A stretch of DNA of 22,288 nt from Desulfothermus sp964427155 (GTDB taxonomy: Bacteria; Desulfobacterota; Desulfovibrionia; Desulfovibrionales; Desulfothermaceae), in NCBI GenBank assembly GCA_964427155.1, contig CAYRSC010000001.1, forward strand, positions 1 to 22,288, read 5' to 3'. Below the pieces are notes generated by a model. It had not been told where the DNA came from and did not search any database. It worked only from the letters and a program-made list of their open reading frames with translations. Positions 1 through 7,675 of the stretch are shown here, in pieces (the stretch's first letter is position 1; each line of letters starts with the position of its first letter). The position numbers and the translations under genes are program-made.

Positions 1-462
1 GTATTGGCAAGATATTTTTTAAAGAGATTTTGTATGGAGAATAATAGAAATCCACTTAAATTTACCAGAGAGGTAGAAGATATACTCATAAATTATCCAT
101 GGCCTGGAAATGTGAGGGAACTGGAAAATTTAATGGAGAGATTTAGTATATTATGTGATGGAGATATAGTAACCCCTGAAGATCTTCCCCCAAAAATATT
201 AGATAGTACACTGGTGGATGTCTCTAAAAAACGAAACCTCAATTCCTCTACTACTGCCCCAGTTAATGGATTTGTACTCCCAACTATTGATATTATGAGA
301 GAAATGGGATTTACCCTTAAAGACTTTTTGGAATATATAGAAAATTCCCTGTTAAAAGAGGCCCTTGAAAAAAGTGGAGGGGTGAAAAATAAGGCGGCTA
401 AGCTCCTGGGAATTAAACGAACTACCCTTATTGAAAAGTTGAAGAAAAAGGGAATGGGATAA
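1..462 (+). CDS. Sigma-54-dependent transcriptional regulator, C-terminal part
   Basis: The gene enters from the left edge and is open from base 1; only its last 153 codons are present. The visible part begins at the end of the AAA+ sigma-54 interaction domain, with the diagnostic WPGNVRELENLMER motif and the following DIVTPEDLP stretch. It ends in a Fis-type helix-turn-helix (ALEKSGGVKNKAAKLLGI, then RTTLIEKLKKKG). Proteins of this family bind upstream enhancers and use ATP hydrolysis to open promoters held by RNA polymerase with sigma-54. The receiver or sensor domain lies outside the window, so the signal is unknown. A sigma-54-type promoter lies just after the stop codon, suggesting the downstream TPR gene as a target. 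The region is AT-rich compared with the centre of the window. Confidence 0.93.
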   Translation, partial: VLARYFLKRFCMENNRNPLKFTREVEDILINYPWPGNVRELENLMERFSILCDGDIVTPEDLPPKILDSTLVDVSKKRNLNSSTTAPVNGFVLPTIDIMREMGFTLKDFLEYIENSLLKEALEKSGGVKNKAAKLLGIKRTTLIEKLKKKGMG

Positions 463-464
463 AA

Positions 465-480
465 TGGTACAAAATTTGCT
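465..480 (+). promoter_or_regulatory. Sigma-54 (-24/-12) promoter upstream of the TPR gene
   Basis: The sequence TGGTACAAAATTTGCT matches the sigma-54 consensus TGGCACG-N4-TTGCW at 10 of 12 defined positions. The essential GG (466-467) and GC (478-479) are spaced exactly as required. Transcription would begin near base 491, about 26 bases before the GTG start at 517. It lies three bases after the stop codon of a sigma-54 activator, which supports the reading. This is a sequence match only. Confidence 0.7.
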
Positions 481-516
481 TATATTTGCTTGAATCTTTT
501 CAGGTGAGGAATAGGG

Positions 517-2395
517 GTGCAAAAAGAATTTAAAATAATATTTATCTTTCTTTTTGTTGTATTAGTAGCACAACCTATATGGGCTTTAAATGTATATTGG
601 GGGATTCATCCTGATAAAGAAAGATTGGTATTTCAATTTAAGAATATAATAAATTATAAATATAAAGTTATAATTAATTTAAAGAAAAGAAGTGTTATTT
701 TAAAAATACCTTATACTTTATTAAGTAAAGAAAATATTAAAAAGAATATATATAATATACAAGATACAAAATTATTATCATCTGTAATATTTTATAAAAA
801 TAAAAATTATTTTTTAATTAAAACTAAAAGTAAAAAGTTTAAAGTAAAATATTTTTATTTAAAAGATGAAAATAAAATAGTAATAGATTTTTATTATATA
901 AACAATAAGTTAGCTGAAAAAAATAATAAAAAAAATATAAAACAAAATTTATTTAAAAATACAACAATTAAAAATAATAATGATAATAATACTATTAGTA
1001 AAAAGAAAATTTTAGAGAAAAATATTAGTGTATCTAATTCTAATAATACTAATGTTAAAATTAATTCTAATAGTACTGCTAATAATTCAACAAAAACTTT
1101 TAGTATAAATAATTCTACTAGTAAATTAAATAATGATAATAATACTGTCAATAAAAATAATAAAAGAATAAAACTTATATGGGATATAAAGGGAAAAATT
1201 GACAAAAAAGCTACTATTTATAATCCAAATACTAATTTTTCTTATATTGAAGAAATAGAATATAAAAAAAATATAAAAGAAAAAAAAAACAAAAATATAC
1301 CAATTAAATATGAAATAAAGAAAAAGATTGTACCAAAGCTATTAATTGAACATCCTGTTTTATATAATAAAAATGCAACTAAAAATCCCCCTTCCAATAA
1401 ATTAACTACCCAGGAATTAAGATCCGGAAGTAAAAAGACGCTTCCTACTCCAAAACCCTCTTCTCTTCAGAATTCTACTAATACTAATTTATCTAGCAAT
1501 GAAGAACAAAACGCCACCACCAAGGTAGATTATGAACAAAAATTATTTCAGATAAAATTACAGATAAATAATGGAGAATATGATTCTGCTAGACAGGCAC
1601 TTGAAGAGCTTTATAATGATGTTAATCTTCCAATGAAGATAAGAGAAGATGTTATTTTTATTCTTGTAGATGTTTATATGCAGGTATATAAAGATAAGTT
1701 AAAAGAAAATTATTATAAAATAACAAATCTAATAAAAGAAGGATTATATCTTTTTCCAAATTCACCATATAAAGCAGAAGCACTGTTAAAACTCTGTTAT
1801 TTAAATTTAATAGTAGATAATTTAGAGGAAGCAAAAGGATATTTTAACTTACTTAAAAGTGAATATCCAAAATCTTCATATGTAGCACAAGCTTATTATT
1901 ACTTTGGAAATTATTACTATAAAAATAAAAATTATATAAATGCAATGGAAAATTATAAAACAGTTGTTGAAAATTATCAAACCTCTTCTGTTGTAAGAGA
2001 TGCAGCTATTAAATTAACTAGAGTATTATATAAATTACAGATGTATAAAAAAGCATGGATAGTTATGAAATATCTTGAACAGAGGTGGCCTTTATACTAT
2101 CAAAAAGCTCCTGATATACTAAAATTAAATGGATTTGTTGCAATGTTCAACAAAAAATATGATCTTGCTCTTTCATACTACTGGAAATACTATAATATAG
2201 TCCCTGATATACAAAAGAAAGATGCAGACATTATTTTAACTAGAATAGGAGATCTATATCTAAAAAAGGGATTAAAACAATATGCAAAAAGAATGTATAT
2301 ATATGTTGCAAAAAAGTATCCTGATAAGGAAGGAGGATTAATTGCAAAGATGCGACTTGCTGAAGAGGGTATATATGATGAACCCACTATAAAGG
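517..2395. other. Extremely AT-rich segment inside the TPR gene
   Basis: Bases 901-960 contain only six G or C, and most of 600-1370 and 1540-2390 is similarly poor. A short stretch around 1380-1530 is richer. After about 2395 composition rises abruptly to that of the neighbouring genes, without loss of reading frame. The shift affects TPR-encoding sequence as well as the Asn-rich linker, so low-complexity sequence alone does not explain it. Confidence 0.75.
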
Positions 2396-3486
2396 AAATG
2401 TTTTCAGTATTTAACAGGCCCTATAACCTGAGGCCGGTTCAGATCTATACGGAAATTGTAGAAAGACATCCAGATAGCCCACTTGCACCCCTGGCTCAAT
2501 TAAAACTTTCCATGTGGTATTTATGGAAAAATAATTATTCCAGTGCACTGAAGTCAGTTAAGAGGTTTTTTGAGAAATTTCCCCAGAGTCCTTTAAAAGA
2601 GAGGGCCCTTAAGATAGGAAGAATTGCCTTGAGTTCTCTCATAAAGAAGGCAGTAAAAAATGGTATGTATTCTTATGTCCTATCACTTTGGAATGATTAT
2701 TCCTTTTTAAGAAAGGACCTCACCAAAATAGACCCAGAGACAGTGATAGGTGTTGCTATTTCCATGTGGAGAACTGGGAAGCCAGCAATGGGCCTTAACC
2801 TGGCCAGGCCATATCTCTCTAAAAAGAAACTGGACAAAACAGGGGTTGCCGCTCTGGAGCTGGTATTAAATATATATCTTCAAAGTGAGTCATGGAGGGA
2901 TATTGTGGAGCTTGGAGACAGATTTTTAAAGAATAAATATCTTTCTCCTGATGTGCGCTCCCAGCTAAAATATGCATATGCACTTGCAAAGGTAAACCTG
3001 GGGATGGGAAAACAGGCCATTCCCTATCTAAAGGACCTTGCCCTTGACCCCCATATTACAGAAAAGCAGAGGGGATATGTCTTTTATTTTCTCGCAAAGG
3101 AGGAGATGAACCTGGATAACTATCAACAGGTTTACCTCTATGCCCAGGAGGCCCTTTCTATTCTTTTAAGACAAAAGGACTCCTTTGCAAAGATTGCAGA
3201 TTGTTTTAATATGCTTATAGATGTAACAAAAAATTCTGGCAGGATACTAGAGGCAATAGAGTGGGCGGAGAGGTTTAAACAATATATCCCAAAAGATTAT
3301 CCAAACTGGCCCCAATTTGAATACAACCTTGCCATGTTATATCATGATGCTGGCTATCTGGATAAGTGGAAGGAGATACTTACCTCCTTAAGGGATAAGT
3401 ATCCAGACACATTTTATGGGCAGATGGCCTCCTCTGACCTGGAAAACCTCAGGTTAAAGAGAGAGGCAGAAAAACTTTTACAATAA
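517..3486 (+). CDS. Exported TPR-repeat protein with Asn-rich linker
   Basis: This 989-residue protein starts at GTG, with GAGGA six bases upstream. An N-terminal signal peptide (hydrophobic core about residues 7-22) points to the periplasm or outer membrane. Residues about 24-125 are predicted beta-rich and resemble an AMIN-type domain, which is an inference. Residues about 126-230 form a low-complexity linker dominated by Asn, Lys, Ser and Thr. From about residue 338 to the end there are repeated helical pairs of TPR type, with recurrent A-x-x-x-Y and Y-P-x-S patterns. Such proteins usually act as assembly scaffolds in envelope or motility machines; the exact role here is unknown. Base composition changes sharply within the gene near base 2395 (residue about 626): the 5' part uses almost only A/T-ending codons, while the 3' part resembles the rest of the window. 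A sigma-54 promoter precedes it. Confidence 0.85.
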   Translation: MQKEFKIIFIFLFVVLVAQPIWALNVYWGIHPDKERLVFQFKNIINYKYKVIINLKKRSVILKIPYTLLSKENIKKNIYNIQDTKLLSSVIFYKNKNYFLIKTKSKKFKVKYFYLKDENKIVIDFYYINNKLAEKNNKKNIKQNLFKNTTIKNNNDNNTISKKKILEKNISVSNSNNTNVKINSNSTANNSTKTFSINNSTSKLNNDNNTVNKNNKRIKLIWDIKGKIDKKATIYNPNTNFSYIEEIEYKKNIKEKKNKNIPIKYEIKKKIVPKLLIEHPVLYNKNATKNPPSNKLTTQELRSGSKKTLPTPKPSSLQNSTNTNLSSNEEQNATTKVDYEQKLFQIKLQINNGEYDSARQALEELYNDVNLPMKIREDVIFILVDVYMQVYKDKLKENYYKITNLIKEGLYLFPNSPYKAEALLKLCYLNLIVDNLEEAKGYFNLLKSEYPKSSYVAQAYYYFGNYYYKNKNYINAMENYKTVVENYQTSSVVRDAAIKLTRVLYKLQMYKKAWIVMKYLEQRWPLYYQKAPDILKLNGFVAMFNKKYDLALSYYWKYYNIVPDIQKKDADIILTRIGDLYLKKGLKQYAKRMYIYVAKKYPDKEGGLIAKMRLAEEGIYDEPTIKEMFSVFNRPYNLRPVQIYTEIVERHPDSPLAPLAQLKLSMWYLWKNNYSSALKSVKRFFEKFPQSPLKERALKIGRIALSSLIKKAVKNGMYSYVLSLWNDYSFLRKDLTKIDPETVIGVAISMWRTGKPAMGLNLARPYLSKKKLDKTGVAALELVLNIYLQSESWRDIVELGDRFLKNKYLSPDVRSQLKYAYALAKVNLGMGKQAIPYLKDLALDPHITEKQRGYVFYFLAKEEMNLDNYQQVYLYAQEALSILLRQKDSFAKIADCFNMLIDVTKNSGRILEAIEWAERFKQYIPKDYPNWPQFEYNLAMLYHDAGYLDKWKEILTSLRDKYPDTFYGQMASSDLENLRLKREAEKLLQ

Positions 3487-3501
3487 GGAGGTGTAAGGTC
3501 C

Positions 3502-4308
3502 ATGATAAGAGAGCCCTTTGTGGCAGGACAGTTTTATCCTGCAAATCCCTCTTCCTTACTTGCGGAAGTAGATTCCTATCTGAAAGGGGAGGAGGATATT
3601 AAGGAAGTGGATCCTGGTCTCATTATGGCCCCACATGCTGGTTATATGTATTCTGGTAGGATTGCTGGAGAGACATTCTCCCGGGCAAGGATACCCCATT
3701 GTGTAATATTGTTGGGGCCAAATCATACGGGAATAGGTGCCAGCCTTTCTCTCTGGAACAAGGGGATTTGGAAGATGCCCCTGGGAGAGGTTTCCATAAA
3801 TGAGGAGGTTGCACAGGAGCTTCTCTCTGCCTCTAATTATATCCAGCCAGATTATAGTGCCCACCTTAGGGAGCATTCCCTAGAGGTACTTTTACCTTTT
3901 TTGTGGAGAAAAAATCCCTCCTTAACTATTGTTCCCCTCTCCATAATGGAGACAGATCCTTCTGTTTTGATTGAGGTTGGGAAGGAGATTTCCAGGGTGA
4001 TGGGAGAGAGAAAGGATATTTGTCTGGTTGTGAGTTCTGATATGAGTCACTTTATTCCTCACAATAGGGCTGTAAAATTGGATAAAATGGCCATAGATGC
4101 CATATTAGAGATAGATCCTCTTGGATTATTTGAGACGGTGCGCAAAAACCATATCACCATGTGTGGCGTTTTACCCATGACCGTTGGTCTAAGTTGTGTG
4201 AAGGCATTGGGATATACACGGGCAGAGATGGTGGGATATGCCACTTCAGGAGAGATAACAGGGGATATGGAGAGAGTAGTTGGTTATGCGGGGATAGTGA
4301 TCTATTAA
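3502..4308 (+). CDS. amrB: AmmeMemoRadiSam system protein B (MEMO1 family)
   Basis: This 268-residue protein is of typical MEMO1-family length. It begins with the family signature REPFVAGQFYP and contains MAPHAGYMYSG (His45), LGPNHTG (His75) and SSDMSHF, the histidine-bearing motifs that line the putative metal site. The family is related in fold to extradiol dioxygenases. In bacteria it is often found with an AMMECR1 protein and a radical SAM protein, but its reaction is not established here. Neither partner is in this window, so this copy stands alone. The ATG at 3502 is preceded by AAGGAGG and lies 15 bases after the TPR gene, so co-transcription is likely. It converges on queA with seven bases between the stops. 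Confidence 0.93.
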   Translation: MIREPFVAGQFYPANPSSLLAEVDSYLKGEEDIKEVDPGLIMAPHAGYMYSGRIAGETFSRARIPHCVILLGPNHTGIGASLSLWNKGIWKMPLGEVSINEEVAQELLSASNYIQPDYSAHLREHSLEVLLPFLWRKNPSLTIVPLSIMETDPSVLIEVGKEISRVMGERKDICLVVSSDMSHFIPHNRAVKLDKMAIDAILEIDPLGLFETVRKNHITMCGVLPMTVGLSCVKALGYTRAEMVGYATSGEITGDMERVVGYAGIVIY

Positions 4309-4315
4309 ATGTTCC

Positions 4316-5401
4316 TTACAATATGAGCATGGCATCTCCATAGGAAAAGAACCTGTATCTCTGGGTGACTGCATGTTTGTACGTCCTTAGAAGCAGGGAT
4401 CTCCCTGTAAAGGCAGATACCATTAGGATAAGAGAAGAGCCTGGCAGATGAAAATTGGTTATCATGTGATCCACCACCTTGAAGTTAAAATCTGGATAGA
4501 TATAGAGGTCTATCCATCCCTTAAATGGTAGTATCTTTCCTGATAATTTCCTGGATACCCCTTCCAGGGTCCTAACTGAAGTGGTGCCCACTGCAATAAT
4601 CCTGCGACCCTCTCTCCGTGCCTCTTCTATTATTTTGGCATCTTTTTCGGAGATCTCTACATATTCTTTGTGCATCTGATGTACTCTAATGTCTTCATTC
4701 CTCACTGGAGAAAAGGTGCCGTGTCCCACATACAGGGTAATAAAACTACACCTTATTCCCTTTTTGGAGAGGTTGGAAAATATTTCTTCATTAAAATGTA
4801 GCCCTGCAGTGGGGGCGGCCACTGATCCGCACTTGTCTTCCCTGGAAAATATGGTTTGATAGCGCTCCTGGTCTATTTCTCCTGGCAATCGTCTAATATA
4901 TGGAGGTAGAGGGATATTACCCTGGGCTTTTATCCTGCTATATAATTCCCCCACCCAGTAGAGGGCACCCTGCCATCTCCCAGCTCCCTCCCTGCGGTTT
5001 AATACAAAATACATCTCCTCCCCCAGATAGATCCTTTTTCCCTCTCTCATTCCCCTGGAAGGCCTTATAAGGGCCTCAATCTCTGCCCGCATATATTTCC
5101 CTTCCCTCTGGATGACCAAAAGTGGGAGGGGGGTGAGAATTAACACCTCTGCCTTTCCCCCTGTCTCCTTTTTTCCATATAGACGGGCTGGAAATACCCT
5201 GCTTTGATTAAATACCAGTAGTGAATCAGGGGGCAGGTAATTTACAAGGTCCCTGAAGTGGGTATCTATTATCTCGTTTTTTTTTCTATCCAGCACTAAA
5301 AGTCTTGACTCTCCCCGATTTTTTGGTGGATACTGGGCAATCAACTCTTCTGGAAGATGAAAATAATAAGAAGAGAGACGGTATTTTTCCGGAATTTCCA
5401 T
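4316..5401 (-). CDS. queA: tRNA preQ1(34) S-adenosylmethionine ribosyltransferase-isomerase
   Basis: QueA transfers and isomerises the ribosyl part of S-adenosylmethionine onto preQ1 at the wobble base of tRNAs, giving epoxyqueuosine. The 361-residue product has the family landmarks in order: YYFHLPEELIAQYP near the N-terminus, FNQSRVFPARL, the active-site stretch SVAAPTAGLHF, LYVGHGTFSPV, and VGTTSVRTLE. The last part (ITNFHLPGSSLLMLVSAF-like) is also present. The ATG at 5401 has AAGGAG seven bases upstream. The gene is divergent from the lipoprotein gene with only 35 bases between the starts, so the promoters must overlap one another or the coding ends. Queuosine is used in tRNAs with GUN anticodons, a class that includes the tRNA-Asn(GTT) at the right end. 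Confidence 0.97.
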   Translation of the reverse strand: MEIPEKYRLSSYYFHLPEELIAQYPPKNRGESRLLVLDRKKNEIIDTHFRDLVNYLPPDSLLVFNQSRVFPARLYGKKETGGKAEVLILTPLPLLVIQREGKYMRAEIEALIRPSRGMREGKRIYLGEEMYFVLNRREGAGRWQGALYWVGELYSRIKAQGNIPLPPYIRRLPGEIDQERYQTIFSREDKCGSVAAPTAGLHFNEEIFSNLSKKGIRCSFITLYVGHGTFSPVRNEDIRVHQMHKEYVEISEKDAKIIEEARREGRRIIAVGTTSVRTLEGVSRKLSGKILPFKGWIDLYIYPDFNFKVVDHMITNFHLPGSSLILMVSAFTGRSLLLRTYKHAVTQRYRFFSYGDAMLIL

Positions 5402-5436
5402 TGTGTTACTCCTTAAAAGATTATAGGAGCTGATAT

Positions 5437-5919
5437 ATGAAAAAAATACTCCTGTGGACCTGTATTTTGTGTATGTGTGGGTGTGCCCATTTAAGCACCT
5501 CTTCCAGCAAGGCCACCAGGGCCAGTGGAGCAGGAGCCTATCCTACTGCATATCAAAAATCAACAGCGTACGATTTCCCTGATATCCCCATTCCCCCTGA
5601 ATTAAAGTTGGACATAAAATGTTCCCTGGTATTTGAGAGCGCAAGCATAAAGGCGGGTGTATTGGTGTATAGGGCAAGGGTAAAGCCTCTATCTCTTTTC
5701 AATTTTTTTGCCAAAAAGATGGGAGAAAACGGGTGGTCCCTCAGGAGCTATTTTAAGTATGGCAAGTTTATTGCCCTATTTTCCAAGCCACATAAGGATT
5801 GTGTTATCAGGATCCTGGATAAAGGGTTTACCACAGAGACCTCTATCTGGGTAATACCACGTATAAGTACTTCCCCTGCTGGGGAATCTTCTACAGGAGA
5901 GGAGATAATCAGGCCATGA
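5437..5919 (+). CDS. Putative lipoprotein of unknown function upstream of coaBC
   Basis: This 160-residue protein has a short signal peptide ending in a lipobox-like MCGC, with Cys16 as the probable lipidated residue. A Ser/Thr/Ala-rich tether follows. A compact domain (residues about 45-150) contains DIPIPPELKLD and FESASIKAGVLVYRARV, then an amphipathic helix and a final beta stretch. I do not recognise a named function. The C-terminus is polar and likely disordered. The start ATG follows TAGGAG by seven bases. Its stop overlaps the coaBC start in ATGA, indicating translational coupling. It is probably an envelope lipoprotein facing the periplasm. Confidence 0.8.
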   Translation: MKKILLWTCILCMCGCAHLSTSSSKATRASGAGAYPTAYQKSTAYDFPDIPIPPELKLDIKCSLVFESASIKAGVLVYRARVKPLSLFNFFAKKMGENGWSLRSYFKYGKFIALFSKPHKDCVIRILDKGFTTETSIWVIPRISTSPAGESSTGEEIIRP

Positions 5920-7133
5920 TTCCCCCCTATCTTAGATTTTCCCACATAAAGGGAAGGGGAATTCACCTGGGTATATGTGGAAGTATTGCCGCATATAAGG
6001 CCCTTGAGCTGTTACGGGACTTTATTCACAGCGATATGCGGGTGAGCGCTACCATAACCGAGTCAGGTCAGAGGTTTATAACCCCCCTTTCCCTCTCTGC
6101 CCTGGGGGCAGAGCCAGTATATGAAGGGATGTTTGAGGGGGAAGAAGTTTATGCCCACCTCTACCCTGGGGAACTTCCAGAGGTCTTCACCATTGCCCCT
6201 GCAACTGCAAATACCCTTGCCAGGATAGCCCATGGTCTTGCTGATGATATGTTAAGTGCCCAGGCACTTTCCTTTGGTGGAAAGATAGTGATGGCACCTG
6301 CCATGAACCCCAGGATGTGGTCTGCAGTGGCCACCCAGCGAAATATTTCTCTGTTAAAGGAGATGGGAATAGAGATAATTTCCCCTCAAAGGGGAGAGGT
6401 TGCATGCAGGGAACAGGGAGAGGGAAGGCTTGCCCCTGTGGAGGATATATATTTCTGGACCCTGCGGGCCATATCTCCATCTGACCTCAAGGGAGAGAGG
6501 GTATTAATCACCCTTGGACCAACCAGGGAATTCTGGGACCCTGTACGTTTCTGGTCCAATCCCTCCAGTGGAAAGATGGGCTCTGCCCTTGCCACTGCCG
6601 CATGGTTGAAAGATGCAGAGGTGGTTTGTGTCTGCGGTCCATGTGATGTGTATCTTCCTCCTCAGGTGGAGGTGATACATGTAACCACTGCCAGGGAGAT
6701 GTATGAGGCGTGTGTTGATCTGTGGGGAGGGTGCACTATAGCATGTTTGTGTGCCGCTGTTTGTGACTTTCGCCCCTGTGAGCCAAAAGAAGAGAAGTTC
6801 AAAAAGGATTCCATCACAGGGCCTCTCACTATTGAATTTGAATTAAATCCAGATATATTAAAGACCCTGGGCGCGAGAAAAAGGTCACATCAGAGACTTA
6901 TTGGATTTGCGGCAGAATCCAGTTCCCACTTTGAAGACCTTGCCAGGGAAAAGCTGGTAAACAAAAATCTTGACTTGATAGTTGCCAATCAAATAAATCA
7001 AAAAAATTCGGGATTTGAATGGGACACCAACTCTGTTACCATTATTGACAAATCAAAAAGAGCAATTACCATGGAGAATATGTCCAAAGCAGATGTAGCT
7101 TGGAAGATATGGGAGTTGATATCATTAGCCTAA
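5916..7133 (+). CDS. coaBC: Bifunctional phosphopantothenoylcysteine decarboxylase / phosphopantothenate-cysteine ligase
   Basis: CoaBC makes 4'-phosphopantetheine for coenzyme A. The flavoprotein CoaC half (residues about 14-185) shows LGICGSIAAYKALELLRD, the catalytic His81, APATANTLARIAHG, MAPAMNPRMW (Asn131), and the flexible Cys-flap EVACREQGEGRLAP (Cys164). The ligase CoaB half starts near residue 195 with ITLGPTREFWDPVRFWSN-PSSGKMG, where Asn215 corresponds to the catalytic Asn, and continues with AAVCDFRP and a Lys-rich segment. The 405-residue length is normal for the fused enzyme. The ATG overlaps the stop of the lipoprotein gene by four bases. The 3' end overlaps the next gene by about 25 bases. 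Confidence 0.97.
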   Translation: MIPPYLRFSHIKGRGIHLGICGSIAAYKALELLRDFIHSDMRVSATITESGQRFITPLSLSALGAEPVYEGMFEGEEVYAHLYPGELPEVFTIAPATANTLARIAHGLADDMLSAQALSFGGKIVMAPAMNPRMWSAVATQRNISLLKEMGIEIISPQRGEVACREQGEGRLAPVEDIYFWTLRAISPSDLKGERVLITLGPTREFWDPVRFWSNPSSGKMGSALATAAWLKDAEVVCVCGPCDVYLPPQVEVIHVTTAREMYEACVDLWGGCTIACLCAAVCDFRPCEPKEEKFKKDSITGPLTIEFELNPDILKTLGARKRSHQRLIGFAAESSSHFEDLAREKLVNKNLDLIVANQINQKNSGFEWDTNSVTIIDKSKRAITMENMSKADVAWKIWELISLA

Positions 7134-7666
7134 AGTTTGAGGACTGGCTCTGGTCTCTCTCAGGAGTAGATGCGGTCTTTATTCCCCTGAGCACTGGATT
7201 AGATGCCCATGAAAATCCCCTCATAAAAGAGGCCCTCTCTGCGCACGTCCCACCCTATAGATATGTCCTCACCTACTATTTTTTGTCTCAAGATATGAGG
7301 TCTCCCTCGGAACGCTCCCACCTTTTTAAAAGGATGTTAAGTGCACTTCACTGGAAGAGGGGATATATCTTTTTGCCCCATAATTTTTTAAAAGGGGAGG
7401 AGATAATAAATACCCCCCGCCAGTTTTGGAGCACAGTGAGGGAGATAAATCAAAGGGGAGAGGGGAGAATTTCATATATCCTCATCTTTGGAAGGGATTG
7501 TGCCAGGGAGCTTGTTCCCAATAAGGAGTTTCGTTTTGGTCCATGCCCCTATGGAGAGATGAGACTACTGTTTTTGCCCTCTCCAGATGAGATGTTGCCA
7601 GATAACAGGGAGCTCAAAAATCTAGTGTGGCATCTTTTAAAGAGACTGCCTCTACCACGTTTTTAA
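7109..7666 (+). CDS. Conserved-looking protein of unknown function downstream of coaBC
   Basis: This product of 185 residues is not one I can name. I chose the ATG at 7109; a TTG nine bases earlier in frame is possible, and neither has a strong ribosome site. It is soluble, with no signal peptide or membrane span. Visible elements are YRYVLTYYFLSQDM, a central strand with YIFLPHNFL, ILIFGRDCARELVP, and a C-terminal LPSPDEMLPDNRELK stretch. The order of a strand ending in FG, then a Pro-Ser motif and a final helix, faintly recalls the uracil-DNA glycosylase superfamily, but I see no convincing catalytic motif. It overlaps coaBC by 25 bases and is followed nine bases later by the epimerase, so it belongs to the same transcript. 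Confidence 0.75.
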   Translation: MGVDIISLKFEDWLWSLSGVDAVFIPLSTGLDAHENPLIKEALSAHVPPYRYVLTYYFLSQDMRSPSERSHLFKRMLSALHWKRGYIFLPHNFLKGEEIINTPRQFWSTVREINQRGEGRISYILIFGRDCARELVPNKEFRFGPCPYGEMRLLFLPSPDEMLPDNRELKNLVWHLLKRLPLPRF

Positions 7667-7675
7667 GGAGTGAGT

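Noticed and set aside
474..490. Direct repeat ATTTGCT at 10-base spacing as an operator
   Set aside because: The first copy is part of the sigma-54 -12 element and the second may be coincidence in AT-rich sequence.
894..1205. Minus-strand hydrophobic frame rich in Leu, Phe and Val opposite the Asn-rich linker
   Set aside because: It is the complement of an A/T-only low-complexity coding stretch, which automatically yields Leu/Phe codons; no ribosome site.
7100..7108. TTG start for the gene after coaBC
   Set aside because: An ATG nine bases later is more likely; no ribosome site favours the TTG.
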